Source: Deltaproteobacteria bacterium (GTDB lineage: Bacteria; Desulfobacterota; Syntrophia; Syntrophales; JAFGHS01). From it: 47,327 bases of DNA. Under the pieces are notes generated by a model. It was given only the letters and a program-made list of their open reading frames with translations, was not told the DNA's origin and did no database searches. The stretch lies in contig JAFGLN010000001.1 in the NCBI GenBank assembly GCA_016928025.1, forward strand, positions 1-47,327, in the 5' to 3' direction. How positions within the stretch are numbered: position 1 is the first letter of the stretch; every line of letters starts with the position of its first letter. Position numbers and translations under genes: made by a program. Shown here in pieces: positions 35,839 to 44,494 of the stretch.

Positions 35839-37317
35839 ATGATGAACAGAAAAAATATATTTCTCTCCTTGTTTTTTTTAATATGCTTTTTTCTTTTGTT
35901 CATCATGTCCACCTCTGTCGAAGCGGAAAGGGAAGATACGGCTCACTTACACTTCGAAAAAAGTGCAACCCAAGGCAAAAATAATGGAACTTATACTGTT
36001 AAAAAGGGTGAGTGGCTTGCCAACATTATCCGAAAGGAAATAGGCGTGGAGTCTTACGCTGAAATAAAACAAGTCATTGAAGAAATAAAAATCCTTAACC
36101 CCAATATCAAGAACCTCAACATTATTCATCCCGGACAAGTTCTTCGTATGCCTTTCTCCAGCAACGGTGGCTCTCAGGTCGGCGAGGCTTCATATACTGA
36201 AAAACCGAATAAACAAACGGAACAGAAGAGTAGCGCTCAAACGGACGTATTTGTACCGGATGCGCAAAGTATGGCCGTTTTAGAACACATTATCCGCAAT
36301 ATTAAAGGAACATTGATAACACAGGGACTGTATCACATTCCTTTACCCCAAAATGGCCAGATCACGATTGATTGCAAAAAAATTCCTATCATTGAATTCA
36401 ACGATGGCAACACCGTATTAATCGACTTTTCCAGCGGTATGCCTGATATGCTGAGAAAATTGATTCAGACCAGTTGGAAGCATTACCATATCGCAAATTA
36501 CAGCAAACAAGACAGTATTGTCAGTATTTTACAGAAAATCATTGCCTATTCAAAATCTTACGAAATGATCAAAATGTCAAAGCTTTTTAAAATTGCCGAC
36601 CATCCACAAGTGCAATTATACAGCGATTGGGTTATTTCCCAAAAAACCGAACATGGCCGTCAGAAATATATTCAGACGTTGACTTTTTTAAGCAACGATT
36701 CACAGCTTCTACCTCGGCCGATTGTCGAGTTTGCGGAAAAGCAGGGGGTGATCATGACGGAAATAGTCGACCATCGAGGTGTCATGAGGTCGGAGCTTTC
36801 ATATGAATCAATGTTAAATATGACAAATCTCAATGCATCCACGAATAAAGATTTAATTGCCGCCTTGCTTACAACGCTGGAATGTCAAATACATAAGGAC
36901 GCTGATGTGAGGGTATATAATGAAATTAAGGGGGGGGGCGGGTTTAATTTAACAATCAAAGTTGACTACTACATTGAAAAGGCCGGACGAAATTTTATCA
37001 TAAACTCGAATCAAATGTCCCATCAGCTTCTGGACATACTTAAAGAAGAAGGTGCTGAAATTATTTTTTATCACAACAATGAACCACGGGATGAGTTGAT
37101 TGACAGAATACTCAAGACAATGAACTTCAATTACTCATTCGATTCATTTTCATTTGCTTTACCTGAAACAGGACCAACGAAGGCCTCAATATGCATTCCG
37201 GCATTTAGAGTAGTGACTGATATTGAGCCGCCCGTATATTTGATTAATTTTGAAATGGATTACGATCTTTACAGGATTATACAAACCTTATGGAGGTTGA
37301 AAATAGCTAAGTATTGA
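35839..37317 (+). CDS. secreted LysM-domain protein of unknown function
   Basis: A 492-residue exported protein. It has a signal peptide (about 1-29, cleavage near VEA/ERE) and one LysM peptidoglycan-binding domain (about 52-104: YTVKKGEWLANII to HPGQVLRMPF). The remaining region of about 370 residues (125-492) has no catalytic motif I recognise and may be a delta-type envelope domain. A run of nine Gs at 36930-36938 encodes part of KGGGGF and could slip. The stop overlaps the TTG start of the next gene (TTGA). ATG-ATG at the start follows GAGG, so either Met may be used. Confidence 0.8.
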   Translation: MMNRKNIFLSLFFLICFFLLFIMSTSVEAEREDTAHLHFEKSATQGKNNGTYTVKKGEWLANIIRKEIGVESYAEIKQVIEEIKILNPNIKNLNIIHPGQVLRMPFSSNGGSQVGEASYTEKPNKQTEQKSSAQTDVFVPDAQSMAVLEHIIRNIKGTLITQGLYHIPLPQNGQITIDCKKIPIIEFNDGNTVLIDFSSGMPDMLRKLIQTSWKHYHIANYSKQDSIVSILQKIIAYSKSYEMIKMSKLFKIADHPQVQLYSDWVISQKTEHGRQKYIQTLTFLSNDSQLLPRPIVEFAEKQGVIMTEIVDHRGVMRSELSYESMLNMTNLNASTNKDLIAALLTTLECQIHKDADVRVYNEIKGGGGFNLTIKVDYYIEKAGRNFIINSNQMSHQLLDILKEEGAEIIFYHNNEPRDELIDRILKTMNFNYSFDSFSFALPETGPTKASICIPAFRVVTDIEPPVYLINFEMDYDLYRIIQTLWRLKIAKY

Positions 37318-38291
37318 AAGTGAAATCAATATCTGTGTTTTCGGGAGGCCTGGACAGCATTCTTGCCGTGAAAATAATATCCAATTTAGGCATTGATGTT
37401 TTGGGGGTGTCATTTGAAACCCCCTTTTTTAATGCCAAGAAGGCTATCACGGCGTCCAAACAAATAGAAATGCCGCTCGAAATCATAAATATCACCGACT
37501 CATACCTGAGAATGCTCTCCAAACCCCGCTATGGTTTCGGCAAGAATATGAACCCCTGCATAGATTGTCACACCATGATGTTGGGTTTTGCAGGACAAAA
37601 GATGTTGGAAACAGGGGCGGATTTCATTTTTACCGGAGAGGTGCTTGGCCAGAGGCCCATGTCGCAGAGCAAACAATCCCTGTATATTGTGGCCAAAAAT
37701 TCCGGCTTTCAGGATTATATTATAAGGCCTTTGAGTGCCCGTCTACTGCCCGAAACAAAAATAGAAAAAGAGTGCAAAGTGGATCGTAACAAACTATATG
37801 CCATCCAGGGCCGGGGCAGACAAACCCAATTTAAATTGGCAAAAGAATTCGGGATAAGGGATTTTGCGGCGCCTGCCGGCGGCTGCCTCTTGACGGATCC
37901 CATGTTTTCCAAACGGCTTAAGGATCTATTCCTCCATGATGAAAATGCCGACATAAGAGAAATTGAACTTCTTAAATATGGTCGTCATCTCAGGTTGGAT
38001 CGAAAAACAAAAGTGATTATCGGCAGAAATAAAGATGACAATGAGCAGCTTGAGCAATTGTCTGAATCAACAGACGCGATGCTGCGTGTTAAAAAATACG
38101 CCGGTCCAATTGTGTTAATCACCGGAGACTGTCAAAACGAAACCCTTCTATTTGCCGCTTCGCTTTGCGTTTTATACAGCGATGCACCGAACGTGGGAAA
38201 GCATCTGGTAGTCTGTTCCGCCCGTGATGAGGATACCGAATTCGAAGTTTACGCGGCAAACAAAGAAGATGCCGGGCGTTTTATGATTTAA
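37314..38291 (+). CDS. PP-loop tRNA thiolation-like protein (MnmA/ThiI-related), TTG start
   Basis: A 325-residue N-type ATP pyrophosphatase with SGGLDS at 10-15. NPCIDCH (C82, C85) matches the catalytic-cysteine region of MnmA, and a later APAGGC (C191) is in the position of the second catalytic cysteine. The C-terminal third (about 205-325) resembles the NFACT-R-like domain attached to this group in deltaproteobacteria. Sulfur transfer to tRNA is plausible, but the substrate is unknown. The start is TTG, overlapping the previous stop. GGAGG lies about 17 nt upstream, longer than ideal, and a GTG two codons on is an alternative. Confidence 0.8.
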   Translation: MKVKSISVFSGGLDSILAVKIISNLGIDVLGVSFETPFFNAKKAITASKQIEMPLEIINITDSYLRMLSKPRYGFGKNMNPCIDCHTMMLGFAGQKMLETGADFIFTGEVLGQRPMSQSKQSLYIVAKNSGFQDYIIRPLSARLLPETKIEKECKVDRNKLYAIQGRGRQTQFKLAKEFGIRDFAAPAGGCLLTDPMFSKRLKDLFLHDENADIREIELLKYGRHLRLDRKTKVIIGRNKDDNEQLEQLSESTDAMLRVKKYAGPIVLITGDCQNETLLFAASLCVLYSDAPNVGKHLVVCSARDEDTEFEVYAANKEDAGRFMI

Positions 38292-39829
38292 CTCTGATGT
38301 GTGGACCGGAGCAGATCGTCAACGGTCTTGACAGGATTAAAAGTGTCCAGAGGCATTTCTAAGAAGATCGTATTCCAGAACGACATGGAACTGTTCCACA
38401 AACCCGGCAACTCAAGAGCTTTGAGGTCCCTCCCTTTATCCGATTTTCGGGCGATGCAAACGGCTTGAGCGTCCACAAAACCATTCAGATCAAAGACCTC
38501 GCCACGGAAATTTTTCAAGCTGCAAACAATATCAACAGGATTAAAGTGCGTCCCTGATTTCCACAACTTTCTCTGTTGTTCCGATGTCGAATCGATATGA
38601 ACTTCCTCAACGATCTGCAGGGACTGCATACCGTCTTTTTCATCGACCCAAAAGGGTCCGCCACCCGGTTCGCCTACGTTTCTCACCATACCACACACGC
38701 GAATGGGTCTGTTAAGTTGTTGATAAATTAATTCGCTTTTTTGTTTTTGCGAAATAGACTCAAACGCGGAAGGAAAGCGAATCTTGAGTTTTGTTCGGCA
38801 AAATTCGGTAATGGATGACCAATCGCCTTTTTTTATACTCCTGCCCGTCAATAAACGCAAATATTTGAAGATATCTTCCTGAATGGCAATCAAATATCCG
38901 CCCAGCACTTTTTTGTAATGTACCATGCGGGGTTTCAAGCGATCCGGTAAAACATTGTCGATATTTTTAATGAATACAAGATCACCCTTCGTTGACTGGA
39001 GATTCTTCAGCAAAGCACCATGACCGCCGGGCCGAAATGTCAGTTTGCCGTCCTCATCGCGAAACGGCCGGTTTTGAAGATCCACAGCAATCGTATCGGT
39101 AGACGGTGACTGGACGGATAAGTCAACATGAAAACGTACATCCAGCATTTTTTCGTAACGTTCTTTAACGCCGTCTAAAAAGTCGTCTATCCTTTCCATC
39201 TGCTGATCCGGTACCGTGAAATGGATGCGGCAATTTCCGTTTTCGTCTTTTATGTACTGTGCAGCTTCAACTAAATGTTCTTCAATGGCGGTTCTGCTCG
39301 TTCCATCGGGATATTTATGAAATTTAATCAGCGCCTTCGGTAACTGCCCATAGTTCAAACCTTTTTGACTTAAAACATACTCCATAATGCTTGTATATTT
39401 CTTCTGTTGCATTAATCTTTCGAAATCCTGGCCGTTTTGACGAATAACACGAACCAAATCATCAAAAAATGGATATCGATTCAAGTTTCTGTTGAACGCC
39501 GCTTCATCGGCGGAATTATCAAAATCACCCTGTTCCAGGCATTGATACCAGTCTTTAAACATACGGCTGGCCGCACCGGAAGCAGGTACGAATTTCATCA
39601 TTCTTCCTCTGTCTAATTCACGTTCATGTAATTCAACATAAAGCTCGGCCTGTTTCTCGTTGATGATTTCAATTCCGTCGTCAACAGTACAAGGTCTGTT
39701 TAGGTGAATCGGCTCCACACCTTCCGTAAAAATCTTGATCTGCTGAACGATCCGATCTTGCGTTAAACCCGCATCACGAATTTGAGTCAGATCGGCCTCT
39801 GAAAACATTTTACTGATTGTTTCATTCAT
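38288..39829 (-). CDS. DUF4301 family protein, probable nucleotidyltransferase fold
   Basis: A 513-residue protein matching DUF4301, found mainly in Bacteroidetes and deltaproteobacteria. FVPASGAASRMFK (80-92) resembles the G-x-G-x-R nucleotide loop of sugar-nucleotide pyrophosphorylases. RPGGHGAL (266-273) and VFIKNIDNVLPD (285-296) resemble their substrate and metal segments. A UDP-sugar pyrophosphorylase-like activity is therefore suspected, not shown. Its stop codon overlaps the stop of the convergent PP-loop gene in a TTAA. Confidence 0.8.
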   Translation of the reverse strand: MNETISKMFSEADLTQIRDAGLTQDRIVQQIKIFTEGVEPIHLNRPCTVDDGIEIINEKQAELYVELHERELDRGRMMKFVPASGAASRMFKDWYQCLEQGDFDNSADEAAFNRNLNRYPFFDDLVRVIRQNGQDFERLMQQKKYTSIMEYVLSQKGLNYGQLPKALIKFHKYPDGTSRTAIEEHLVEAAQYIKDENGNCRIHFTVPDQQMERIDDFLDGVKERYEKMLDVRFHVDLSVQSPSTDTIAVDLQNRPFRDEDGKLTFRPGGHGALLKNLQSTKGDLVFIKNIDNVLPDRLKPRMVHYKKVLGGYLIAIQEDIFKYLRLLTGRSIKKGDWSSITEFCRTKLKIRFPSAFESISQKQKSELIYQQLNRPIRVCGMVRNVGEPGGGPFWVDEKDGMQSLQIVEEVHIDSTSEQQRKLWKSGTHFNPVDIVCSLKNFRGEVFDLNGFVDAQAVCIARKSDKGRDLKALELPGLWNSSMSFWNTIFLEMPLDTFNPVKTVDDLLRSTHQS

Positions 39830-39874
39830 AATTAACTCAAGGGGTTTCTACTAATTTTTGTCTGTCAATATTGA

Positions 39875-40168
39875 TCAAAGAATTTGTTCTTCCGCCGGGA
39901 GAATAAAACTTCTGATTCCGGATTTTGGCTGGTCCTTCTTGAAAACGCTCAGGGCTTTATGAATGATGGAGATCTCACCATTTTGGATAACCGTGAACAG
40001 GACGTCATTTCTGCCCGGCCAATCATGCATCCCTGACTTTGGTTCCGTTTCGCTGCCTTCTCCTCCGACTTCCGATGTTTTGGTATAAGCTGTAATGCCC
40101 GCTTTTTTGAGTGTTGCAAGAAGGTCTTCATCGGCGACCTCATTGTAAACTACCAGCAGCATTTTCAT
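39875..40168 (-). CDS. PII-like protein associated with RND transporters (PG0541 type)
   Basis: A 97-residue ferredoxin-like/PII-fold protein with MKMLLVVYNE, then HDWPGRNDVLFTVIQ and a C-terminal RSFILPAEE. This is the pattern of small transporter-associated proteins found next to RND pump genes. The longest ORF starts at 40186, but GGAG lies inside it, 5 nt before an ATG at 40168 that gives the expected N terminus, so that start is used. It follows the pump gene by 42 nt and is probably co-transcribed. Ligand and role are unknown, and a regulatory contact with the pump is inferred. Confidence 0.75.
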   Translation of the reverse strand: MKMLLVVYNEVADEDLLATLKKAGITAYTKTSEVGGEGSETEPKSGMHDWPGRNDVLFTVIQNGEISIIHKALSVFKKDQPKSGIRSFILPAEEQIL

Positions 40169-40210
40169 CACATCTCCATGTAACATATTTGCGGCACTGA
40201 AAAATTTATG

Positions 40211-43200
40211 TCAACTTTTTTCAGTTGATACTCCTTTCTTTTCCCCTTTTTTCTTCCTTCTTGTGAAGACACCGCCAACGTCATCAAACAAATCATAGGC
40301 CGACGGTACAACCAACAATGTCAAAAACAGGGATGTCAACAATCCGCCGATGACGGCAATGCCCATTGGTGAACGGCTTTCCGCTCCTTCTCCAAATCCG
40401 ATGGCAACAGGAAGCATGCCGAAAACCATGGCAAACGTTGTCATTAGGATGGGTCTTAATCTGACCGGACCGGCCTGAAGAATGGCTTCTTTGCGCGACA
40501 GCCCTCTTACTCTTAACACGTTTGTATAGTCAACAAGCAATATGGCATTCTTCTTAACAAGTCCCATGAGAAGGATCAACCCGATCATACTGTATATGCT
40601 GATCGTGTTTCCCGTTATCATGAGCGCACCGAATGCCCCGATGAACGAAAGAGGCAAAGACAGCAAAACCGTAAGGGGATGGATAAAACTTTCAAATTGA
40701 GCGGCCAGGACCATATACGCTAGAAGGATACCCAGCAACAGAGCAAACATGAGATACATAAAAGATTCCTTCATGATATCAGCCGCGCCCTTATATTTCG
40801 GGATATAATCAGGCGGTAAGATTTTCGCCGATATGGCATCGAGCCCATGCATCGCTTCCCCCAGCGGTATGTTTTCAAGATTGGCATAAATCGTGACCGC
40901 TCTTTGCCGGTCCACGCGATTGATTACGGTTGGTCCGCCGGCTTTATTGATCTCTACAATATTCGCAAGTTCAACAAGTTTCCCTTCTCTTGTTCTGACT
41001 GATATTTTTCCCAGGTCAACGGGATTGTTCCTATCTTCTTCATGGAGCATGACGCGGACATCATAGCGTTTTCCTTTCGCGTCGTCTTTGTATTTCGTAA
41101 CGTCGACTTCGCCGCTGAACAACAGGTTAACGGCCTCGACAATCGTTGAAATGCTAATGCCCATATCCGCCGCCTTTTCACGGTCGATATAGATGGATAA
41201 TTCCGGTTTGCCGGCTTCCAGAGACGTGTCGACATCGACAATTCCCGGCAGTTTGGAAAATTCGGAAACAATTTGCTCGGTATATTTCTTAAGCTGTGAC
41301 AGATCGCTTCCGCGAACACTGTATTGAATCGGCGTCGTCCTTCCGGTCCCCGCTATCATGGCTATTTCCTCTACCGAAACTTTTAAACCGGGTATTTTAC
41401 GAAGCTTCGCTCTCAATTCCGCTTTAATGACTTCCTGGCTTTTACTCCGCTTTGCTTTGGGAACAAGTCGCGTAAAAAAAACAGCCCGTACGATATTTCC
41501 ACCATATCCGTGATGATAAAAGATACTGCTGACTTCAGGGATGTCTTTTACTATGACTTCGGCGGTTTTGAATAATTCGTCCGCTTTATAAATTGAATAA
41601 TCTCCAGGCGCTTCCATTCTTACAAGAAACTGGCTCTGATCCTCTGCCGGCGTGAACTCAACACCCATGAATTTGGGCATGATCAGGCTGGCCAGGAAAA
41701 TGATCAACGCTGTTACCAGAACAATTCCCCGATGATTCAACGTATAAGCCAGCATTTTTCGATAGATGGTTTCAATCCCGCGGTAACCTTTATCAAATAA
41801 TTTCCCGAATTGAAAAATGGGGGAAACACCAGAGCCGGTTTCTCCGGGATTATTTCTCGATCCTGAAAATCGCTTGAGAAAAATGGAGGCCATCATAGGT
41901 GTCAATGTAAAGGAAACAAAAAGCGATACCAGCACGGCAAAAACAACAGTCAGAGCAAACTGGAGAAAAAATCGGCCGATGATGCCTTTCATGAATGCAA
42001 CCGGGAGAAAGATGGCGACAATGGCAATGGTTGTTGCCATAACGGCAAGGCCGATTTCAGAGGTGGCGAAAGAAGCCGCCTCTTTCGGCCCCATACCCTC
42101 CTCCATATGACGATGAATGTTTTCGATGACAATGATCGCGTCGTCGATCAATATGCCGACCGACAATGAGAGGGCCAGCATCGTCATGTTATTAAAGGTA
42201 AAATCAAAGGCCTTCATGACAGCAAAGGTCGATATTATGGATACAGGCAGGGCTACGGCACTGATCAGGGTTGTTCTCAAACTTCCGAGAAAGAGAAATA
42301 CAGCGACAATCGCAAGGACCGCTCCGATGATCAGATGGCCCTGCACTTCCTTAATCGAACGTGTGATAAATGTAGACTGATCAAGGGCAATCTCCAGATT
42401 GATGCCCGGCGGCAGGTTATTTCTTATATTAATCAACTCTTTTTTGATCCAGTTGGCCACCTCAACGGTATTGGTTCCCGATTGTTTTTGGATACCGATT
42501 CCCACGGAGGGTTGACCGTTAAATCTGGAAATGGATCGAGCCTCTTCCATGCCGTCCTCGGCCCGGCCGATATCCCTTATTCTGACCGGTGCACCATTGT
42601 AATAAGACACGACAAGATCATTAAAATCGCGAATCTTATTGAGTTCTCCTTTGATTCTGACGGTAAATTCTTTGGTATCTGTTTCTATCCTGCCGCCGGG
42701 CAACTCAATATTCTCCATCCGCAGAGTTCTGAGGACATCATTTGCCGCAATATTAAATGCCTTCATCCTACCGGCATCGAGCCATATTCGTATTTGTCTC
42801 AGTCTGGACCCACTCATACGCAGGGCACCGACGCCGTCTATTCTCTGTAATTGTTCCTTCAAAACCTCATCCGCATAAGTGGAAAGTTCCCTGATCGGCA
42901 AATTTCCCGTGAGGTTAACCCAGAGGATCGGTGACGCATCAGGGTCGACCTTTCGTATGGATGGTTCCTCAATGTCCGTCGGCAGACGCCTTCTAATGGA
43001 AGCAATTTTTTCACGAACATCCTGGACGGCCAGATCGATGTCTCTCTCCAAAACGAATTCGATCATGACGGTCGATAAACCTGAAGAGCTTGAGGAATTA
43101 ATCGTTTTAACGCCGTTGATTGTATTGACGACTTCTTCTATTCTATCCGTAACATCCACATCAACGACTTCGGGGCTGGCTCCCCGCAGATAGGTATAAA

Positions 43201-43339
43201 TTGTAACCATGGGGAAGTCTACTTTGGGAAACAGGTCAACGCCGATACTCGGATAACTGACAATGCCGAAAACGACAAGGGCAAGTATGACCATTGTGGC
43301 AAAAACGGGTCTTTTAATGGATGTATCAGCGAGCCACAT
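40211..43339 (-). CDS. RND efflux transporter, inner-membrane pump (HAE1/AcrB type)
   Basis: A 1042-residue proton-driven efflux pump. The first membrane helix (about 12-30) is followed by a periplasmic pore domain (PN/PC, 40-330). Six membrane helices come next, including ILIDDAIIVIENIHRHMEEG with the proton-relay aspartates D399 and D400. A second periplasmic loop and a C-terminal helix bundle follow, with GLVKKNAILLVDYTN carrying the relay lysine. It ends in a basic cytoplasmic tail (FTRRKKKGEKKG). The start overlaps the adaptor gene by 14 nt. Hydrophobic drug efflux is typical of the class, and the actual substrate is unknown. Confidence 0.95.
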   Translation of the reverse strand: MWLADTSIKRPVFATMVILALVVFGIVSYPSIGVDLFPKVDFPMVTIYTYLRGASPEVVDVDVTDRIEEVVNTINGVKTINSSSSSGLSTVMIEFVLERDIDLAVQDVREKIASIRRRLPTDIEEPSIRKVDPDASPILWVNLTGNLPIRELSTYADEVLKEQLQRIDGVGALRMSGSRLRQIRIWLDAGRMKAFNIAANDVLRTLRMENIELPGGRIETDTKEFTVRIKGELNKIRDFNDLVVSYYNGAPVRIRDIGRAEDGMEEARSISRFNGQPSVGIGIQKQSGTNTVEVANWIKKELINIRNNLPPGINLEIALDQSTFITRSIKEVQGHLIIGAVLAIVAVFLFLGSLRTTLISAVALPVSIISTFAVMKAFDFTFNNMTMLALSLSVGILIDDAIIVIENIHRHMEEGMGPKEAASFATSEIGLAVMATTIAIVAIFLPVAFMKGIIGRFFLQFALTVVFAVLVSLFVSFTLTPMMASIFLKRFSGSRNNPGETGSGVSPIFQFGKLFDKGYRGIETIYRKMLAYTLNHRGIVLVTALIIFLASLIMPKFMGVEFTPAEDQSQFLVRMEAPGDYSIYKADELFKTAEVIVKDIPEVSSIFYHHGYGGNIVRAVFFTRLVPKAKRSKSQEVIKAELRAKLRKIPGLKVSVEEIAMIAGTGRTTPIQYSVRGSDLSQLKKYTEQIVSEFSKLPGIVDVDTSLEAGKPELSIYIDREKAADMGISISTIVEAVNLLFSGEVDVTKYKDDAKGKRYDVRVMLHEEDRNNPVDLGKISVRTREGKLVELANIVEINKAGGPTVINRVDRQRAVTIYANLENIPLGEAMHGLDAISAKILPPDYIPKYKGAADIMKESFMYLMFALLLGILLAYMVLAAQFESFIHPLTVLLSLPLSFIGAFGALMITGNTISIYSMIGLILLMGLVKKNAILLVDYTNVLRVRGLSRKEAILQAGPVRLRPILMTTFAMVFGMLPVAIGFGEGAESRSPMGIAVIGGLLTSLFLTLLVVPSAYDLFDDVGGVFTRRKKKGEKKGVSTEKS

Positions 43340-44450
43340 TGACTTTCATCCCTCCTGCCAGGTTGTGTTGACCGACGACAACGAGCTGTTCACCGGCTGT
43401 CAATCCCTTAATGATTTCAACCCATTCGTCATGTTGATTCCCAATCTCAATGTTGTTTTCTTTGGCAACATTATTTTCCACCGTAAAAGCTTTGGTCATT
43501 TCATTGTCATACAGTATAGCCGTTATGGGAATAGCGATTATTTCCTTTGGCGGCCCCGTGTAGAGGACAACCCTGGCAAAAAATCCGGGTTTGAGCTGCC
43601 GTTTTGGATTTTCAATAATGGCTTCAACCTGCAAGGTTCTTGTCCTTTCATCAACGGTGGGATAAATGGTGCTTAATTTGCCTTTGAACTTTATATCGGG
43701 AAAGGCATCGACTTTAAATATGACATCTTGTCCGATCTGCAATCGGCTGACATCTTTTTCCGTGACAGAGAAATTAAGTTTTAAAGGATTGCTTTTAACA
43801 ATGGAAAAAATCGGTGTTCCGTTTCTAACATAATCTCCCGTTGTCACTTTCTTATCTTTCACGTTTCCGTTTAGAGGGGAATAAATCTTCGTTTTGGCCA
43901 TTCGTTCTTCGGCCAGCGAAAGGGCGACTTTGGCCCGATCTACTTCTCCTTCGGCGAGAACCCGTCTGGCAGAAAGATCATCAAATTGCTGCTTTGTTAC
44001 CAGTTCTTCCTTAAACAAAGCTTCTTTTCTTTGATATTCCCGCTTTAAATTATCCAAAGCGGCCAATGCTTGTCTGAGGGCGGCTTTTACTCTCTCCACG
44101 TCAAGACGGTATTCCGTATCCTCCAGCTCCGCCAAAATCATTCCTCTGGTAACCGCTGATCCCTCGGCAACGTTCACGTTCTTCAATATACTATTTAACT
44201 CGCTACTGACGATAACTTCTTCATAGGGTTTTAAAGTGCCAACTGATTCTACTGAAGGCCTGAGAGTGTGTTTCATGACTTGCGTTACCCTTACATTTGC
44301 CACTCGTTCCTTTGGTGCTTTTTTTTCTTTCTTCTGGCATCCGCCCAAAATTAAGATAAGGCAAAAAATAAATGCGAATATAATGATGCCGCATAATAAT
44401 AGCTTCCTATTTCTTTCGATATATTCATCCTCTGCTTCCGACCGGAACAT
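43326..44450 (-). CDS. RND efflux periplasmic adaptor (membrane fusion) lipoprotein
   Basis: A 374-residue adaptor that links the pump to a TolC channel. The signal is long (1-37) with lipobox LGGC (C38), so it is probably lipid-anchored. The barrel-sandwich/lipoyl half-motifs are split around an alpha hairpin (about 100-165: AALRQALAALDNLKREYQRKE and following). The beta-barrel and membrane-proximal domains end at NLAGGMKVNVAR. GAGGAG precedes the ATG. It is the middle gene of a tolC-adaptor-pump operon. Confidence 0.93.
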   Translation of the reverse strand: MFRSEAEDEYIERNRKLLLCGIIIFAFIFCLILILGGCQKKEKKAPKERVANVRVTQVMKHTLRPSVESVGTLKPYEEVIVSSELNSILKNVNVAEGSAVTRGMILAELEDTEYRLDVERVKAALRQALAALDNLKREYQRKEALFKEELVTKQQFDDLSARRVLAEGEVDRAKVALSLAEERMAKTKIYSPLNGNVKDKKVTTGDYVRNGTPIFSIVKSNPLKLNFSVTEKDVSRLQIGQDVIFKVDAFPDIKFKGKLSTIYPTVDERTRTLQVEAIIENPKRQLKPGFFARVVLYTGPPKEIIAIPITAILYDNEMTKAFTVENNVAKENNIEIGNQHDEWVEIIKGLTAGEQLVVVGQHNLAGGMKVNVAR

Positions 44451-44494
44451 GAATATCTCCTCTCTTGCTTAAATGTACGTATCGACAGATTATA

